Shown here: piece by piece, positions 18,944 through 26,514 of the stretch
Numbering within the stretch: the stretch's first letter is position 1
Layout of the letters: the number at the start of each line of letters is the position of its first letter
NCBI GenBank assembly: GCA_963849115.1
Contig: CAWKGK010000002.1
Span: forward strand, 1 to 64,000
Length of the DNA stretch: 64,000 nt
Direction: 5' to 3'
Source: JACDAL01 sp963849115
GTDB lineage: Bacteria > Actinomycetota > CADDZG01 > WHSQ01
Notes under the pieces: generated by a model
Database searches by the model: none
The model's input: only the letters and a program-made list of their open reading frames with translations
Told to the model about the DNA's origin: nothing
Made by a program: the position numbers and the translations under genes

Positions 18944-19610
18944 TCAACATTCCTTGGGGATGGCTTCTCCTCGGCCATCGATGAGCTCGAGCGAGGACTC
19001 TCGGCGCATCTGGAAACACGACTTGAAGTTGCCGACGCGTAGTTGGCGGTAGAGATTTGTTGCGCGGAGACAATGTCGTCGAGCTCGGCAGGGGATTTCG
19101 GCCTTCGTGTTAAGCCGCTTCATGTAGTTAATCGGAGGGGAGCCGCCTAGAAACTGGTTTGACTTCTGAGCGAGCGGGGTCGTGTTCGATGGTACTCTCT
19201 CGTAGCTCAGGATCTATTTCCTTCTTCATGCACTATACCTTGGGGAAGATGTGGTGGATATTGACGACTAGATTCAGATAGTCGGTCCTGTCGAAAGGCT
19301 TGTGAGGCCAGCCTCGATTATCGTCGGCCATCAGCTGAGCGTAGATACCCTTGTGCCGCCGAGTTGCAAGTACGCAGGGAGTGGAAAACGGGATTCGACG
19401 AATGTCGCATCGTCGACAGTTTTCGGCCGTGGCGCCGACTAGTCTTGCGAGTGAACCCACAAGGAGGCTTTTCAATGTCGCGCGCGATCGAGTCTCGATC
19501 GCTGCACCGTACAATTCGCCAAGCACGCCGCACCAGTACCGCCGCAGCGCTGCCCCTGCGGCTCCCGTGGTGTCGTTCGCCCCATTTTCGAGCCGTCTAG
19601 GCATGAGGCC
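18944..19610 (-). pseudogene. remnant of a DUF262/HNH (GmrSD-type) endonuclease C-terminus
   Basis: C-terminal half of a DUF262-type protein. Reading from 19,610 down: LRRYWCGVLGELYGAAIETR, then LATRRHKGIYAQLMADDN, DIHHIFPK (the HNH-like His-His core), NTTPLAQKSNQFLGGSPPIN, YMKRLNTKAEIP and ELDDIVSAQQISTANY. The N-terminal DUF262 NTPase-like part (normally 300 or more residues) is missing, because a different gene begins directly upstream, and several indels break what remains. DUF262 proteins act in type IV restriction of modified DNA and in related phage defence. This copy must be inactive. Confidence 0.65.
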
Positions 19611-19660
19611 TGAGGTCTGATGTGCGTAGCTAGATGGGTAGGTGTGGTGATGGGGGAAGG

Positions 19661-20242
19661 TCACTTCTCCGTGTCGACGCGGATGAACGGGGCCGGCCGG
19701 GTTGGGTGGTTGGCCGCGCCGTTGACGAGGACGTCACCGTCGAAGGTCACCTGACCGGTCGCAGTCGCCTCACGCTGTCGCCTCTTGCTGCCCGGCCCGT
19801 TGATGGTTGTCACCAACGGTCCCACGGCGGTCCATGTGACGTCGAAGGACACTTGATGCGTTCCACCGAGATCGTCCCTCACGGTGCCGGATCCAGAGGC
19901 AGTCACGCCCTTGAGGTTGCTTTTACTTGTGATGGTCGCCGGGACGATTCCGGCCCAGCTGAAGGAGGTGCCGTCAGGGCAGACGGCCTGGAACTGCACC
20001 CTGGCGGTGGGGTCGGGGTCCTCGGTATCAGGCGATTCGAAGTCACGTGTGGTCAGCACCAGCAGCGTTCCCGGCACCGTCGTGCCGTCGGCACACTCGT
20101 GCGGCACCGCCCAGAATGCAGAGGCCGTCTCCTCGAAGAACTTACCTGGAGCGGCCACCGCTGACGTCGAGAACGCCAGCAGCCCGAATACGGCCGCCAT
20201 CGGGGCGACGGCCCAGCGCCGCTGGGAACCTGTGCAGAGCAT
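19661..20242 (-). CDS. secreted protein of unknown function
   Basis: 193 residues from ATG 20242, which has a good SD (GGGAGG, 8 bases upstream). The N-terminus RRWAVAPMAAVFGLLAFSTSAVAAPG is a Sec signal peptide with an AVA-A cleavage site. The mature part is a compact beta-rich sequence with two Cys (HECADG and AVCPDG), compatible with one disulfide, and repeated polar turns. No family was recognised. Upstream at 20,354-20,363 is a variant of the GTCCTAGGAC palindrome found before the other secreted-protein genes here. Confidence 0.8.
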   Translation of the reverse strand: MLCTGSQRRWAVAPMAAVFGLLAFSTSAVAAPGKFFEETASAFWAVPHECADGTTVPGTLLVLTTRDFESPDTEDPDPTARVQFQAVCPDGTSFSWAGIVPATITSKSNLKGVTASGSGTVRDDLGGTHQVSFDVTWTAVGPLVTTINGPGSKRRQREATATGQVTFDGDVLVNGAANHPTRPAPFIRVDTEK

Positions 20243-20353
20243 TGTCCAAACCTCCCTCGCAGGGGCAATTGATGCTGCCCTGGAACAGAACAAAGTTGCT
20301 TGTTACGTCAATGAGGGTGTCACGCCTGGGAGGAGACTGACAATAGGTCCTTG

Positions 20354-20363
20354 GTCCTAAGAC
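20354..20363 (-). promoter_or_regulatory. palindromic operator candidate, variant copy
   Basis: On the minus strand it reads GTCTTAGGACCAAGGACC, matching the copies at 22,086 and 22,813 (GTCCTAGGACGAAGGTCC) at 15 of 18 positions, oriented toward the secreted-protein gene that starts 111 bases downstream. Confidence 0.5.
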
Positions 20364-20778
20364 CGTGGGTGGAAACGCACCATGGCGGTGGGATCGGGCT
20401 TGGACGGGTCATGTCCGCAGGGCACTTTCGCCATCCCGTCCCTGGTTCCAAGCGATGGCGCGAGGAGCTCCTTGACCCCATCCCTCCACTCCGCCCACCC
20501 GCCAGTGGAGATTCATCCACCCCGCATCGGCGCACGCGACGACATCGCGGGGCCCATACCCTTCCGGCCTCCGCGATGTCGCTCGCCCACCCCGAGGCGT
20601 CTAGTGCCTGACTTCCAGGACCTGGACTCGCGCGTTGGAAGTCCTAGTGGCCCCGGAACACGTCGACGTCCGCGAGCTGATCCCCCGAGCCCCTGGCGTG
20701 GAGCAGCCGCGCGCCCTCGCCGCCGTGGCTGGAACCGAGTTGTTGTCGTCGCCGTGGCCGGAACCGAGTTGTTGTCCC

Positions 20779-21417
20779 CTAACTCCCGCCGTTGCTGGAA
20801 CCCGAGTTGTTGTCGTCGCCGTTGCTGGAACCCGAGTTGTTGTCGTCGCCGTGGCCGGAACCCGAGTTGTCGTTGTCGTCGCCGTGGCCGGAACCCGAGT
20901 CGTCGTTGTCGTCGTCGTGGCCGGAACCCGAGTCGTCGTTGTCGTCGTCGTGGCCGGAACCCGAGTTGTCGTTGTCGTCGTCGTGGCCGGAACCCGAGTC
21001 GTCGTTGTCGTCGTCGTGGCCGGAACCCGAGTTGTTGTCGTCGCCGTGGCCGGAACCCGAGTTGTCGTTGTCGCCACGGCCACGGGGGGGATCAGAGACG
21101 TCGCCCCCTTCGTTGGAGGTCTCGGCGGAGTCGGTGGTATCGCCCCGACCCTGATCGGCGCTCCCGTCGTCGTCAAGGAGCGAAATCGGCATCCGGGACG
21201 AGTTGGCCATCGATTGTCTTAGCGCCAGCGCGCCGACCGGCAGCCCCACGATCGTAACGACGATCGCAGCGAGTAGGACTTTAGCCTTAAACCCTTCGCT
21301 TTGCTGTGTCAAAGTTTTGCCCTTGCTAAAGGCTGCTTGCTTCCCAGACCTGAGTATGGAGCAAAGGTGCCCTAAGCAAAAGCCGTTTGGCCACGCAACC
21401 GGCATCATCACACGCAC
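20779..21417 (-). CDS. membrane-anchored or secreted Asp/Asn/Ser/Gly/His repeat protein
   Basis: About 205-212 residues. After a short N-terminus comes one hydrophobic segment (KAKVLLAAIVVTIVGLPVGA), a signal anchor or uncleaved signal, then a linker (SLLDDDGSADQGRGDTTDS), then an acidic low-complexity domain made of 6 to 11-residue units such as SGSGHDDDND. The start is uncertain (GTG 21417, ATG 21408 or 21405, or TTG nearer the hydrophobic segment). The stop at 20,779 lies in the repeats; a different frame continues as GGEGARLLHARGSGDQLADV to about 20,667, so an indel within the repeats is likely. The acidic repeat could bind calcium or other cations outside the cell (inference). Confidence 0.65.
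   Translation of the reverse strand: MRVMMPVAWPNGFCLGHLCSILRSGKQAAFSKGKTLTQQSEGFKAKVLLAAIVVTIVGLPVGALALRQSMANSSRMPISLLDDDGSADQGRGDTTDSAETSNEGGDVSDPPRGRGDNDNSGSGHGDDNNSGSGHDDDNDDSGSGHDDDNDNSGSGHDDDNDDSGSGHDDDNDDSGSGHGDDNDNSGSGHGDDNNSGSSNGDDNNSGSSNGGS
20800..21075. repeat. tandem repeat (24-33 bp units) coding the acidic domain
   Basis: Units such as GGAACCCGAGTCGTCGTTGT plus GTCGTCGTGGCC recur in tandem, mostly 33 bp with shorter variants, always a multiple of 3. Reverse translation gives the SGSGH(D/N) units. The region also keeps open frames on other strands and frames, which are artefacts of the repeat. Confidence 0.85.
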
Positions 21418-21616
21418 CTAGCAAGCGGTCGACCCCTTTGAGGCCCGACCAGAACATTCCTACGAAGGCCGAGGGTCCTCCGCTCCGGATGTTGAAACGA
21501 CGAGCGAGACAAGAACCCGGCAGCCAGTGTCAAGACTAATGCAGCTTTGCAGGTACCTGCTCATGAGATCCCCGTCAATAAGTGCGTTTCTTGCGCCTCT
21601 GAGCATCGCAGCAGTT
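21418..21616. other. spacer upstream of the repeat-protein gene
   Basis: No gene is visible. A minus-strand TTGACA at about 21,525 is a candidate -35 element, without a convincing -10. No exact GTCCTAGGAC copy is present here. Confidence 0.3.
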
Positions 21617-22000
21617 CTACTTTGATACCGATCCGCGACAGACTTCATTGGTCGAAAGGTTGCGCGCTTTGGCGAAGACGTGATCCCTGCCTGCGTGGTT
21701 GTTTACAACTCGACGAACCTCGAAGGAGCCACTTGGTCCCTTGGTTGTCCGGTGGCCCTTGAAGAACCTGCGGCCGTCATGCCTCATGATCACTCGCCAC
21801 CTGTCGCCGGATACGTTCTGGTCGACTTCGAACTCGACCTCTAAGCCCCCGTTCTCGGGGCTAAGCTTTAGTTTCCAATCACTTCGCCGGCTGCAGCTAC
21901 CCTGGCGCTCGACATCGCCGTCGCCGGCCATCGCCGGCACTGCGGTGGCCGGGACTATCAGAGCCGAAACCAGCGCAGCCGTTGCTAGGACAGTACGCAT
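21617..22000 (-). CDS. small secreted protein of unknown function
   Basis: 127 residues from ATG 22000 (MRTVLATAALVSALIVPATA). The signal peptide ends near AVPAMAG. The mature part is basic and probably beta-rich: one Cys near its start (GSCSRRSDWKLKLS), VEFEVDQNVSGDRWRVIMRH, GHRTTKGPSGSFEVRRVVNN, and a second Cys near the end (NEVCRGSVSK). A truncated paralogue lies at 22,581-22,733 with almost the same promoter region. The palindrome GTCCTAGGAC is at 22,086-22,095. No known family was recognised. Confidence 0.8.
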   Translation of the reverse strand: MRTVLATAALVSALIVPATAVPAMAGDGDVERQGSCSRRSDWKLKLSPENGGLEVEFEVDQNVSGDRWRVIMRHDGRRFFKGHRTTKGPSGSFEVRRVVNNHAGRDHVFAKARNLSTNEVCRGSVSK

Positions 22001-22085
22001 TCGCTTCAAGTTCTTCTCCTCTTCTGTCGTCGTCTGATTGAACTCAGAATGGGGCATCGACGGTCCCAAGCGAAATCGGACCTTC

Positions 22086-22095
22086 GTCCTAGGAC
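22086..22095 (-). promoter_or_regulatory. palindromic operator candidate GTCCTAGGAC
   Basis: Perfect 10-bp palindrome followed on the minus strand by GAAGGTCC, 86 bases upstream of the secreted-protein start at 22,000. The same 18 bases recur at 22,813 and, with two differences, at 24,961. Confidence 0.6.
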
Positions 22096-22219
22096 AGGAC
22101 CGACGCCGCGTGAGATTGGGGGCCACGCCGAGTGGCATGATGACAATGTCACCAATCTCCGAATGCAATGGTTGGCGGGCTCAACGACCGCCTTTCCGCT
22201 TCTCTTCTTGCCTTTCGCC

Positions 22220-22468
22220 TCATCCATGCCTGCACGGGAATCTTGGGTCCGTCGACCTCGGAACGGGGTTATCTTCAGGCCTATTCAGTTTCTGCAACAG
22301 GCTCTGCGCGCCGGGCCGCGGCAGAAAAAGTCGTGGGAGCTGAGTGAGCCTGAGTCGTTGAGCTAGGTCTTTCGCAGCCGCTAGGAGAAGGCTTCTCTTA
22401 TCTAATGCTTCCAGATCGGGCACTTGGGTGAGAAGCTCTTGCAGCTTTTCGGAACGAGACACGAACAC
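22220..22468 (-). CDS. doubtful small ORF
   Basis: 82 codons from GTG 22468 (VFVSRSEKLQELLTQVPDLE). The first half looks like a coding, helix-rich sequence (DKRSLLLAAAKDLAQRLRL); the second half is Pro/Arg-rich and unconvincing. No SD was found and no family was recognised. It lies between the secreted-protein gene and its truncated paralogue. Confidence 0.25.
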   Translation of the reverse strand: MFVSRSEKLQELLTQVPDLEALDKRSLLLAAAKDLAQRLRLTQLPRLFLPRPGAQSLLQKLNRPEDNPVPRSTDPRFPCRHG

Positions 22469-22520
22469 GTGCCCGGAGACGTCGCGACGACCGAAGCAAG
22501 GCGAGGATGACTGTAGCCTG

Positions 22521-22555
22521 CGAGGCCCCCCGCTATGGGGGAGCCGGGGGCCTCG
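22521..22555. terminator. GC-rich inverted repeat, possible terminator
   Basis: CGAGGCCCCC (22,521-22,530) pairs perfectly with GGGGGCCTCG (22,546-22,555) around a 15-base loop. It lies 26 bases downstream of the truncated paralogue gene (minus strand). There is no T run. Confidence 0.5.
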
Positions 22556-22580
22556 AGACTTGCTGGGGCGCAAAGCCGGG

Positions 22581-22733
22581 TTAAAAGGTCGCCGAACCAT
22601 TGCAGCTCTCGCCTGTATGCAGATTTGTGGCCTTAGCCACGATCTTGTCAGCGCCTGACAGGTGGTTGGTCACTTTTCTAAGCTCGAAGGAGCCACTTGG
22701 TCGCTTGGTTGTCCGGTAGCCTGACGGACGCAT
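22581..22733 (-). pseudogene. truncated paralogue of the 21,617-22,000 secreted protein
   Basis: 50 codons (MRPSGYRTTKRPSGSFELRK ... CNGSATF). It aligns with the C-terminal third of the protein at 21,617-22,000 (HRTTKGPSGSFEVRRVVNN ... CRGSVSK). The signal peptide and the first two thirds of the mature part are deleted: the second codon is fused directly to the GY/HRTTK region. The 100 bases upstream, including the SD context and the GTCCTAGGAC site, are nearly identical to those of the intact copy. So this is a recent duplication followed by an internal in-frame deletion. The product would stay in the cytoplasm. Confidence 0.75.
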
Positions 22734-22812
22734 CAAGTTCTTCTCCTCTCCTGTCGTCGCCTGATTGAACCCAGAATCGGGCATCGATGGTCCCAAGCGA
22801 AATCGGACCTTC

Positions 22813-22822
22813 GTCCTAGGAC
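22813..22822 (-). promoter_or_regulatory. palindromic operator candidate GTCCTAGGAC
   Basis: Second exact copy, followed by GAAGGTCC on the minus strand. It lies 80 bases upstream of the truncated paralogue and 51 bases after the stop of the response-regulator gene. Confidence 0.55.
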
Positions 22823-22872
22823 AGGAGATCTAGAGTGGGGCTGGCTAGCCCGCCACGCTGCCAGGGGGACTG

Positions 22873-23508
22873 CTACTCGGATTCTTGCCGGAGGAGGCCG
22901 TGGCGCTGGGCCCACAGGGCCGCCTGCGTACGATCCACCACGCCTATGACCCTAAAGACGCTAGTGATGTGCACCTTCACGGTCTTCTCGCTGATCCCCA
23001 GGCGGCGCGCGATCTGCTTGTTGGCAAGCCCGGAGCCGAGAAGCACGAGGATCTCCTGCTCGCGCCTGCTGAGTTCTTTGGCGGGGCGCTGGTCCACACG
23101 TGCCTGCAACACGGCTCCCGCGGCCTTGGGGGCAAGAGGCGACTCTCCTCGCGCGGCGGCCCTTATGCCTTGGACGAGCTCATCGGGCTCGACATCCTTA
23201 AGCAGATAGCCGATGGCGCCAGCATCTAGTGCATCGAGGATGCGCTCCCGGTCTGAGAACGACGTCAGCACCACGATGCGCAAATTGGGGAGAGCTTCTT
23301 GGATCCTCCGGGTGGCTTCGATGCCGTCGAGCACAGGCATGTTGAGGTCCATGAGCACGACATCGGGCGCGTGCTGGAGGCACAGGTCGACGGCCTCTTG
23401 CCCATTGCTCGCGGCGGCGACAATTTCGATGTCCTCGCTGGCTCCCAAGAGTCGCTCAAGCCCGGCGCGCACCACATTGTGATCGTCGGCGACGATGACC
23501 CGGATCAC
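22873..23508 (-). CDS. NarL/LuxR-type response regulator
   Basis: DNA-binding partner of the adjacent kinase. 211 residues: receiver domain with acidic DD pair (VIVADDHNVVRAGLERLL), phospho-acceptor Asp in VVLMDLNMPVLDG (about residue 54), T in VVLTSFSD and K in GYLLKDVEPDELV. The C-terminal LuxR HTH is ELSRREQEILVLLGSGLANKQIARRLGISEKTVKVHITSVF. GTG 23508 overlaps the TGA of the kinase gene (GTGA), so both are produced together. Regulators of this type bind short palindromes; GTCCTAGGAC copies surround this gene, which makes them its likely targets (inference). Confidence 0.93.
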   Translation of the reverse strand: MIRVIVADDHNVVRAGLERLLGASEDIEIVAAASNGQEAVDLCLQHAPDVVLMDLNMPVLDGIEATRRIQEALPNLRIVVLTSFSDRERILDALDAGAIGYLLKDVEPDELVQGIRAAARGESPLAPKAAGAVLQARVDQRPAKELSRREQEILVLLGSGLANKQIARRLGISEKTVKVHITSVFRVIGVVDRTQAALWAQRHGLLRQESE

Positions 23509-24854
23509 GGCATCGGAATATCGACTATAAGGAGAGTGCCTTCACCCGGCGCGGACTGAAGTCGTATCTCCCCACCAGCATCCTGAATCAGGCCCTCGAG
23601 AAGGTCCAAGCCGAAATGGCCCTGCCTCCTGCGGTCCTCCCGCTGTTTCGGCGAGAATCCCACACCATCGTCGCTGATCTCGAGCCTCGCCCGGCCAGAT
23701 TTGACGTGGATCCTGGCACGCACCTTGGTAGCGGCGGCGTGATCGATCACATTTCGCAGCCCCTCGTGAGCGGCGCGGAACAGTAACGCTTCCACTGGGT
23801 CAGGCAGGCGCAGATCGGCTGCGACATCGAGCGTGAATTGTACGTCCCGTGAGGCGAGAGGCGCCATTAGATCCAGCAGCGCGGCCTGCAGGCCGACCGC
23901 CTGGAGGTTGGGCGGATGTATCTCGACGAGAAGCGTCCGCAACTCTCGGATCTCGCGGCGCGTCGCTGAGGCGGCAGCCTTGAGTCCTTCCTCTGTGATT
24001 TCGATCGGCTCACTACTGGCTTGATCAGCCATCCCTGATAAGGACAGCGCGATCCCAGCGAGATCCTGAACGATCCCATCATGGAGGTCGCTGGCGATCC
24101 TCCTTCGCTCCCCGTTCGACGCTTCGATGGCGTGTTGAAGTAGCAGCTCGCGCTCGTTGCGGGCTCGCTGAAGACGGCGAGCCATCGTCCAGGCGAGAGG
24201 AAGGTGGACGAGCTGTAGCAGGGCCAGCGCCCCAAGCAGGCCCGGCGCCAACGCGGTCAGCGTCCGTTGGCTGCTTGCGGTTATCGCGTCCGATCGCTGG
24301 TAGGTCTCGAACAGAAGCTTCTCACCGCCGGGGGCCGTGACTGGGAGGTACACCTCTACGAGCCTGCCTTCGGCGCGTTCGTAACGGTTCTCGGGCTCGG
24401 AGAGGTCGCTGGTCTCCGCTTCGACCGAGCCGGTACGAAAGGCCGCGAGCTGGTTCTCACCGAGCGAGTAGGTCGAGCCGATGAGTCGAGGCTCGTCGGA
24501 GTACACAATCAGTCCATTAGGTTGCCACAGCTTGATCCTGACTACCGCACCCTTCACGACGCCTTTACGCACGACCCCATCGAAACGACGCAGCGCCTTG
24601 GGATCGGACGCGAGGACCCCATCGGTAAGATTAGGTTCGATGATTCCTTGGGCCAGTATGCGGGTCAGTTTCCGAGCATCATCAATGGCCTGATCGGAAG
24701 TGAAGTAGCGCAGCGCGAGGATTCCGACTGCCGCTGCGACCGCGAGGGCCGCCAAGCCGGCAAGGGCAAATCTGGCAACGGCCGCGGGTACAGAGATGTC
24801 ACCTGTCCGTCGCCACAGATATGAGATGCGCTCATCTCTCTTCGGCGGCGACAA
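23505..24854 (-). CDS. NarX-type sensor histidine kinase (HisKA_3)
   Basis: Membrane sensor that phosphorylates the overlapping response regulator. 449 residues: TM helix near residues 25-50 (VARFALAGLAALAVAAAVGILAL), an extracytoplasmic domain of about 150 residues (KLTRILAQGIIEPNL ... VRIKLWQPNGLIVYSDEPRL, similar in layout to CHASE/dCache-like sensors), a second TM helix (LTALAPGLLGALALLQLVHL), then the HisKA_3 box RRRIASDLHDGIVQDLAGIA with His258 and an HATPase domain (FRAAHEGLRNVIDHA; LEISDDGVGFSP; GHFGLDLLEGLIQDAGGEI; GEGTLLIVDIPMP). TTG start at 24854 with SD GGGAG. It diverges from the Ser/Asp-repeat protein gene across a region with the GTCCTAGGAC palindrome. Confidence 0.92.
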   Translation of the reverse strand: MSPPKRDERISYLWRRTGDISVPAAVARFALAGLAALAVAAAVGILALRYFTSDQAIDDARKLTRILAQGIIEPNLTDGVLASDPKALRRFDGVVRKGVVKGAVVRIKLWQPNGLIVYSDEPRLIGSTYSLGENQLAAFRTGSVEAETSDLSEPENRYERAEGRLVEVYLPVTAPGGEKLLFETYQRSDAITASSQRTLTALAPGLLGALALLQLVHLPLAWTMARRLQRARNERELLLQHAIEASNGERRRIASDLHDGIVQDLAGIALSLSGMADQASSEPIEITEEGLKAAASATRREIRELRTLLVEIHPPNLQAVGLQAALLDLMAPLASRDVQFTLDVAADLRLPDPVEALLFRAAHEGLRNVIDHAAATKVRARIHVKSGRARLEISDDGVGFSPKQREDRRRQGHFGLDLLEGLIQDAGGEIRLQSAPGEGTLLIVDIPMP

Positions 24855-24960
24855 GGTACTCCCTTCAGTTGCGCTCTCTTACCGTCCGCTGAGATACACA
24901 GTAAATGCTCCCACAGCGTCCGCTGGATCTCGGACGCGCACGACGGACGCCCGCCGCCCG

Positions 24961-24970
24961 GTCCTAGGAC
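24961..24970 (+). promoter_or_regulatory. palindromic operator candidate GTCCTAGGAC in a divergent promoter
   Basis: Third exact copy, followed on the plus strand by GAATGTCC. It is 94 bases before the secreted repeat-protein ATG (25,065) and 106 bases from the kinase start, so it could control both, including feedback on the two-component system. Confidence 0.55.
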
Positions 24971-25064
24971 GAATGTCCCATTGTGGCTGCGCCCCGACTG
25001 CTTAGAAGCTGACATCACGGGGGACGGTCCCCCAGGATCACCCCATTGGACACTAGGAGGATTC

Positions 25065-25664
25065 ATGACACTCGTTTCGACGTCATTGAAGAGAGCGGCC
25101 GCTGTGCTGCTCGGGGTGGGACTGGTCATCGGCTTGTTGATGCTCGCCGGAAATGAGCAGCCCTTAGCCCAATCCGCTGGCTCTCCCTGCGTTAGAAAGT
25201 CGTCCCCGATTGACGGACAATATCACCGCAACAACCGTCCACATAAGCACTGCAAGAACGCGACGAGCCCCTCGAACCAGAGTTCTAGCGCCTCAAACTC
25301 TTCGAGCGCCTCTAACTCTTCGAGCGCCTCTAACTCTTCGAGCGCCTCCAACTCTTCGAGCGCTTCGAACCCTCCCAGCTCCTCCGATACCTCGAGCGCC
25401 TCCGCCAATACCTCCAGCGCTTCGAACACTTCCACCGCCTCCAATACCTCCAGCGCTTCGAACCTTCCCAGCTCCTCCAATACCTCGAGCGCCTCCAATA
25501 CCTCCAGCGCTTCGAACACTTCCACCTCGTCGATGAACGATGACAACGGTGGGGACGATGACGGTGGGGATGACGACGGTGACGATGACGGTGGGGACGA
25601 TGACGGTGGGGACGATGACGGTGGGGACGATGACGGTGGGGACGATGACGGTGGGGACGATTGA
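25065..25664 (+). CDS. secreted Ser/Asn/Ala and Asp/Gly repeat protein
   Basis: 199 residues from ATG 25065 with SD AGGAGG. The signal peptide is MTLVSTSLKRAAAVLLGVGL plus VIGLLMLAG, probably cut near AQSAG. A short basic stretch with two Cys follows (SPCVRKSS, HKHCKNATS). Then come about 90 residues of SSASN-type repeats (18-bp DNA units at about 25,285-25,370, looser later), then a C-terminal run of GGDDD units (15-bp units, 25,550-25,662). The design is a flexible stalk followed by a strongly acidic tail. No anchor motif is visible. It shares the promoter palindrome and its acidic low-complexity character with the protein at 20.8-21.4 kb. Confidence 0.8.
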   Translation: MTLVSTSLKRAAAVLLGVGLVIGLLMLAGNEQPLAQSAGSPCVRKSSPIDGQYHRNNRPHKHCKNATSPSNQSSSASNSSSASNSSSASNSSSASNSSSASNPPSSSDTSSASANTSSASNTSTASNTSSASNLPSSSNTSSASNTSSASNTSTSSMNDDNGGDDDGGDDDGDDDGGDDDGGDDDGGDDDGGDDDGGDD

Positions 25665-25692
25665 CCGCAACCCCGGCTAAGGGCGACTGACG

Positions 25693-26514
25693 ATGGCGCT
25701 TGCAATAGAGCGGTCGATTCCCTCACGAATCGGAAAAGAGACCATGACCCATCCTCGGTCACTGTCCGTGGTGGTGCCTGTCTTCAATGAGGAAGCGATT
25801 CTCAAGGACACCGTCAACGATATTCTCGCCGGCCTTGACAAATTGCCGCTGGACCAGTTCGAGTTGATCCTATGCGAGAACGGCAGCACAGATGCGACTC
25901 GGGAGATCGCCTCTGCGGCAGTCGATGCTAACCGCCTCGTGCGGCTGCTGACGATGGATCGACCCGACTACGGAGCGGCACTAAAAGCTGGACTGCTGGC
26001 GGCAGGAGGGGAGGTGGCGGTCAGCTTCGACGCCGACTACTACGATTTCGCATTCGTGGAGCGCGCCTTAGCTGCCGATGGCGACGTTGTCATCGCAGCG
26101 AAGGGTCTCAGCGGCTCCCACGACCGGCGTTCACTGCTGCGTAGGTTCGCATCGCGCTCTTTCGGACTGCTCACCAGAGGACTACTGGCGGTCAGCGTGG
26201 GTGAGACTCACGGGATGAAGTTATTCCGTGAGCGAGCACTTGAGCTCGTTCCCTCCGTCGCAGCGACGAATGACCTCTTCGACACCGAGCTTCTGGCTGT
26301 GGCCGAACGTGCTGGTTTGGCGATAGACGAGCTGCCGATCACCACCGAGGACAAGCGTCCCTCTCGCTCGGGGCTCTTGCCTAGGGTCCCACGGACGGTA
26401 CTCGGTCTGCTCGAAATCAGGGCCCGACTTCGAGCCGAATACCCATCCGAACTTGTTCCTGTTACTATTTCATTGGCACCACCTTTGGATGCGGCTCGAG
26501 CGGGCATCCCATGA
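25693..26514 (+). CDS. family 2 glycosyltransferase
   Basis: Cytoplasmic GT-A enzyme that transfers a sugar from a nucleotide donor, probably to a polyprenyl phosphate. 273 residues. SVVVPVFNEEAILKDTVNDI and ILCENGSTDATREIA form the nucleotide-binding part, and FDADYYD is the DXD-like metal site. A later ETHGMKLFRERALEL matches the dolichol-phosphate-mannose synthase type. Start at ATG 25693; ATG 25744 (MTHPRSLSVVVPV) behind AAAGAGA is as good. It overlaps the GtrA gene by 4 bases (ATGA); GT2 plus GtrA is a common pair for lipid-linked sugar synthesis and flipping. Confidence 0.9.
   Translation: MALAIERSIPSRIGKETMTHPRSLSVVVPVFNEEAILKDTVNDILAGLDKLPLDQFELILCENGSTDATREIASAAVDANRLVRLLTMDRPDYGAALKAGLLAAGGEVAVSFDADYYDFAFVERALAADGDVVIAAKGLSGSHDRRSLLRRFASRSFGLLTRGLLAVSVGETHGMKLFRERALELVPSVAATNDLFDTELLAVAERAGLAIDELPITTEDKRPSRSGLLPRVPRTVLGLLEIRARLRAEYPSELVPVTISLAPPLDAARAGIP

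Noticed and set aside
11245..19610. Integrative element inserted at tRNA-Glu
   Set aside because: No integrase and no repeat of the tRNA 3' end was found downstream; only a possible transposase fragment is present.
20800..21075. CRISPR-like appearance of the repeats at 20.8-21.1 kb
   Set aside because: Units are contiguous, without unique spacers, keep a reading frame, and no cas gene is near.
20601..21222. Long open frames on other strands through the Asp/Ser repeat (runs of Thr-Arg-Val-Pro-Ala or Val-Val-Val-Ala-Gly-Thr)
   Set aside because: They exist only because the repeat unit is a multiple of three; they lack a start with SD and have no signal or TM segment that makes sense.
25210..25536. 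Pro/Arg/Ala-rich frame overlapping the secreted Ser/Asn repeat protein
   Set aside because: It is the +1 shadow of the repeats; the real frame has SD, signal peptide and a proper end.
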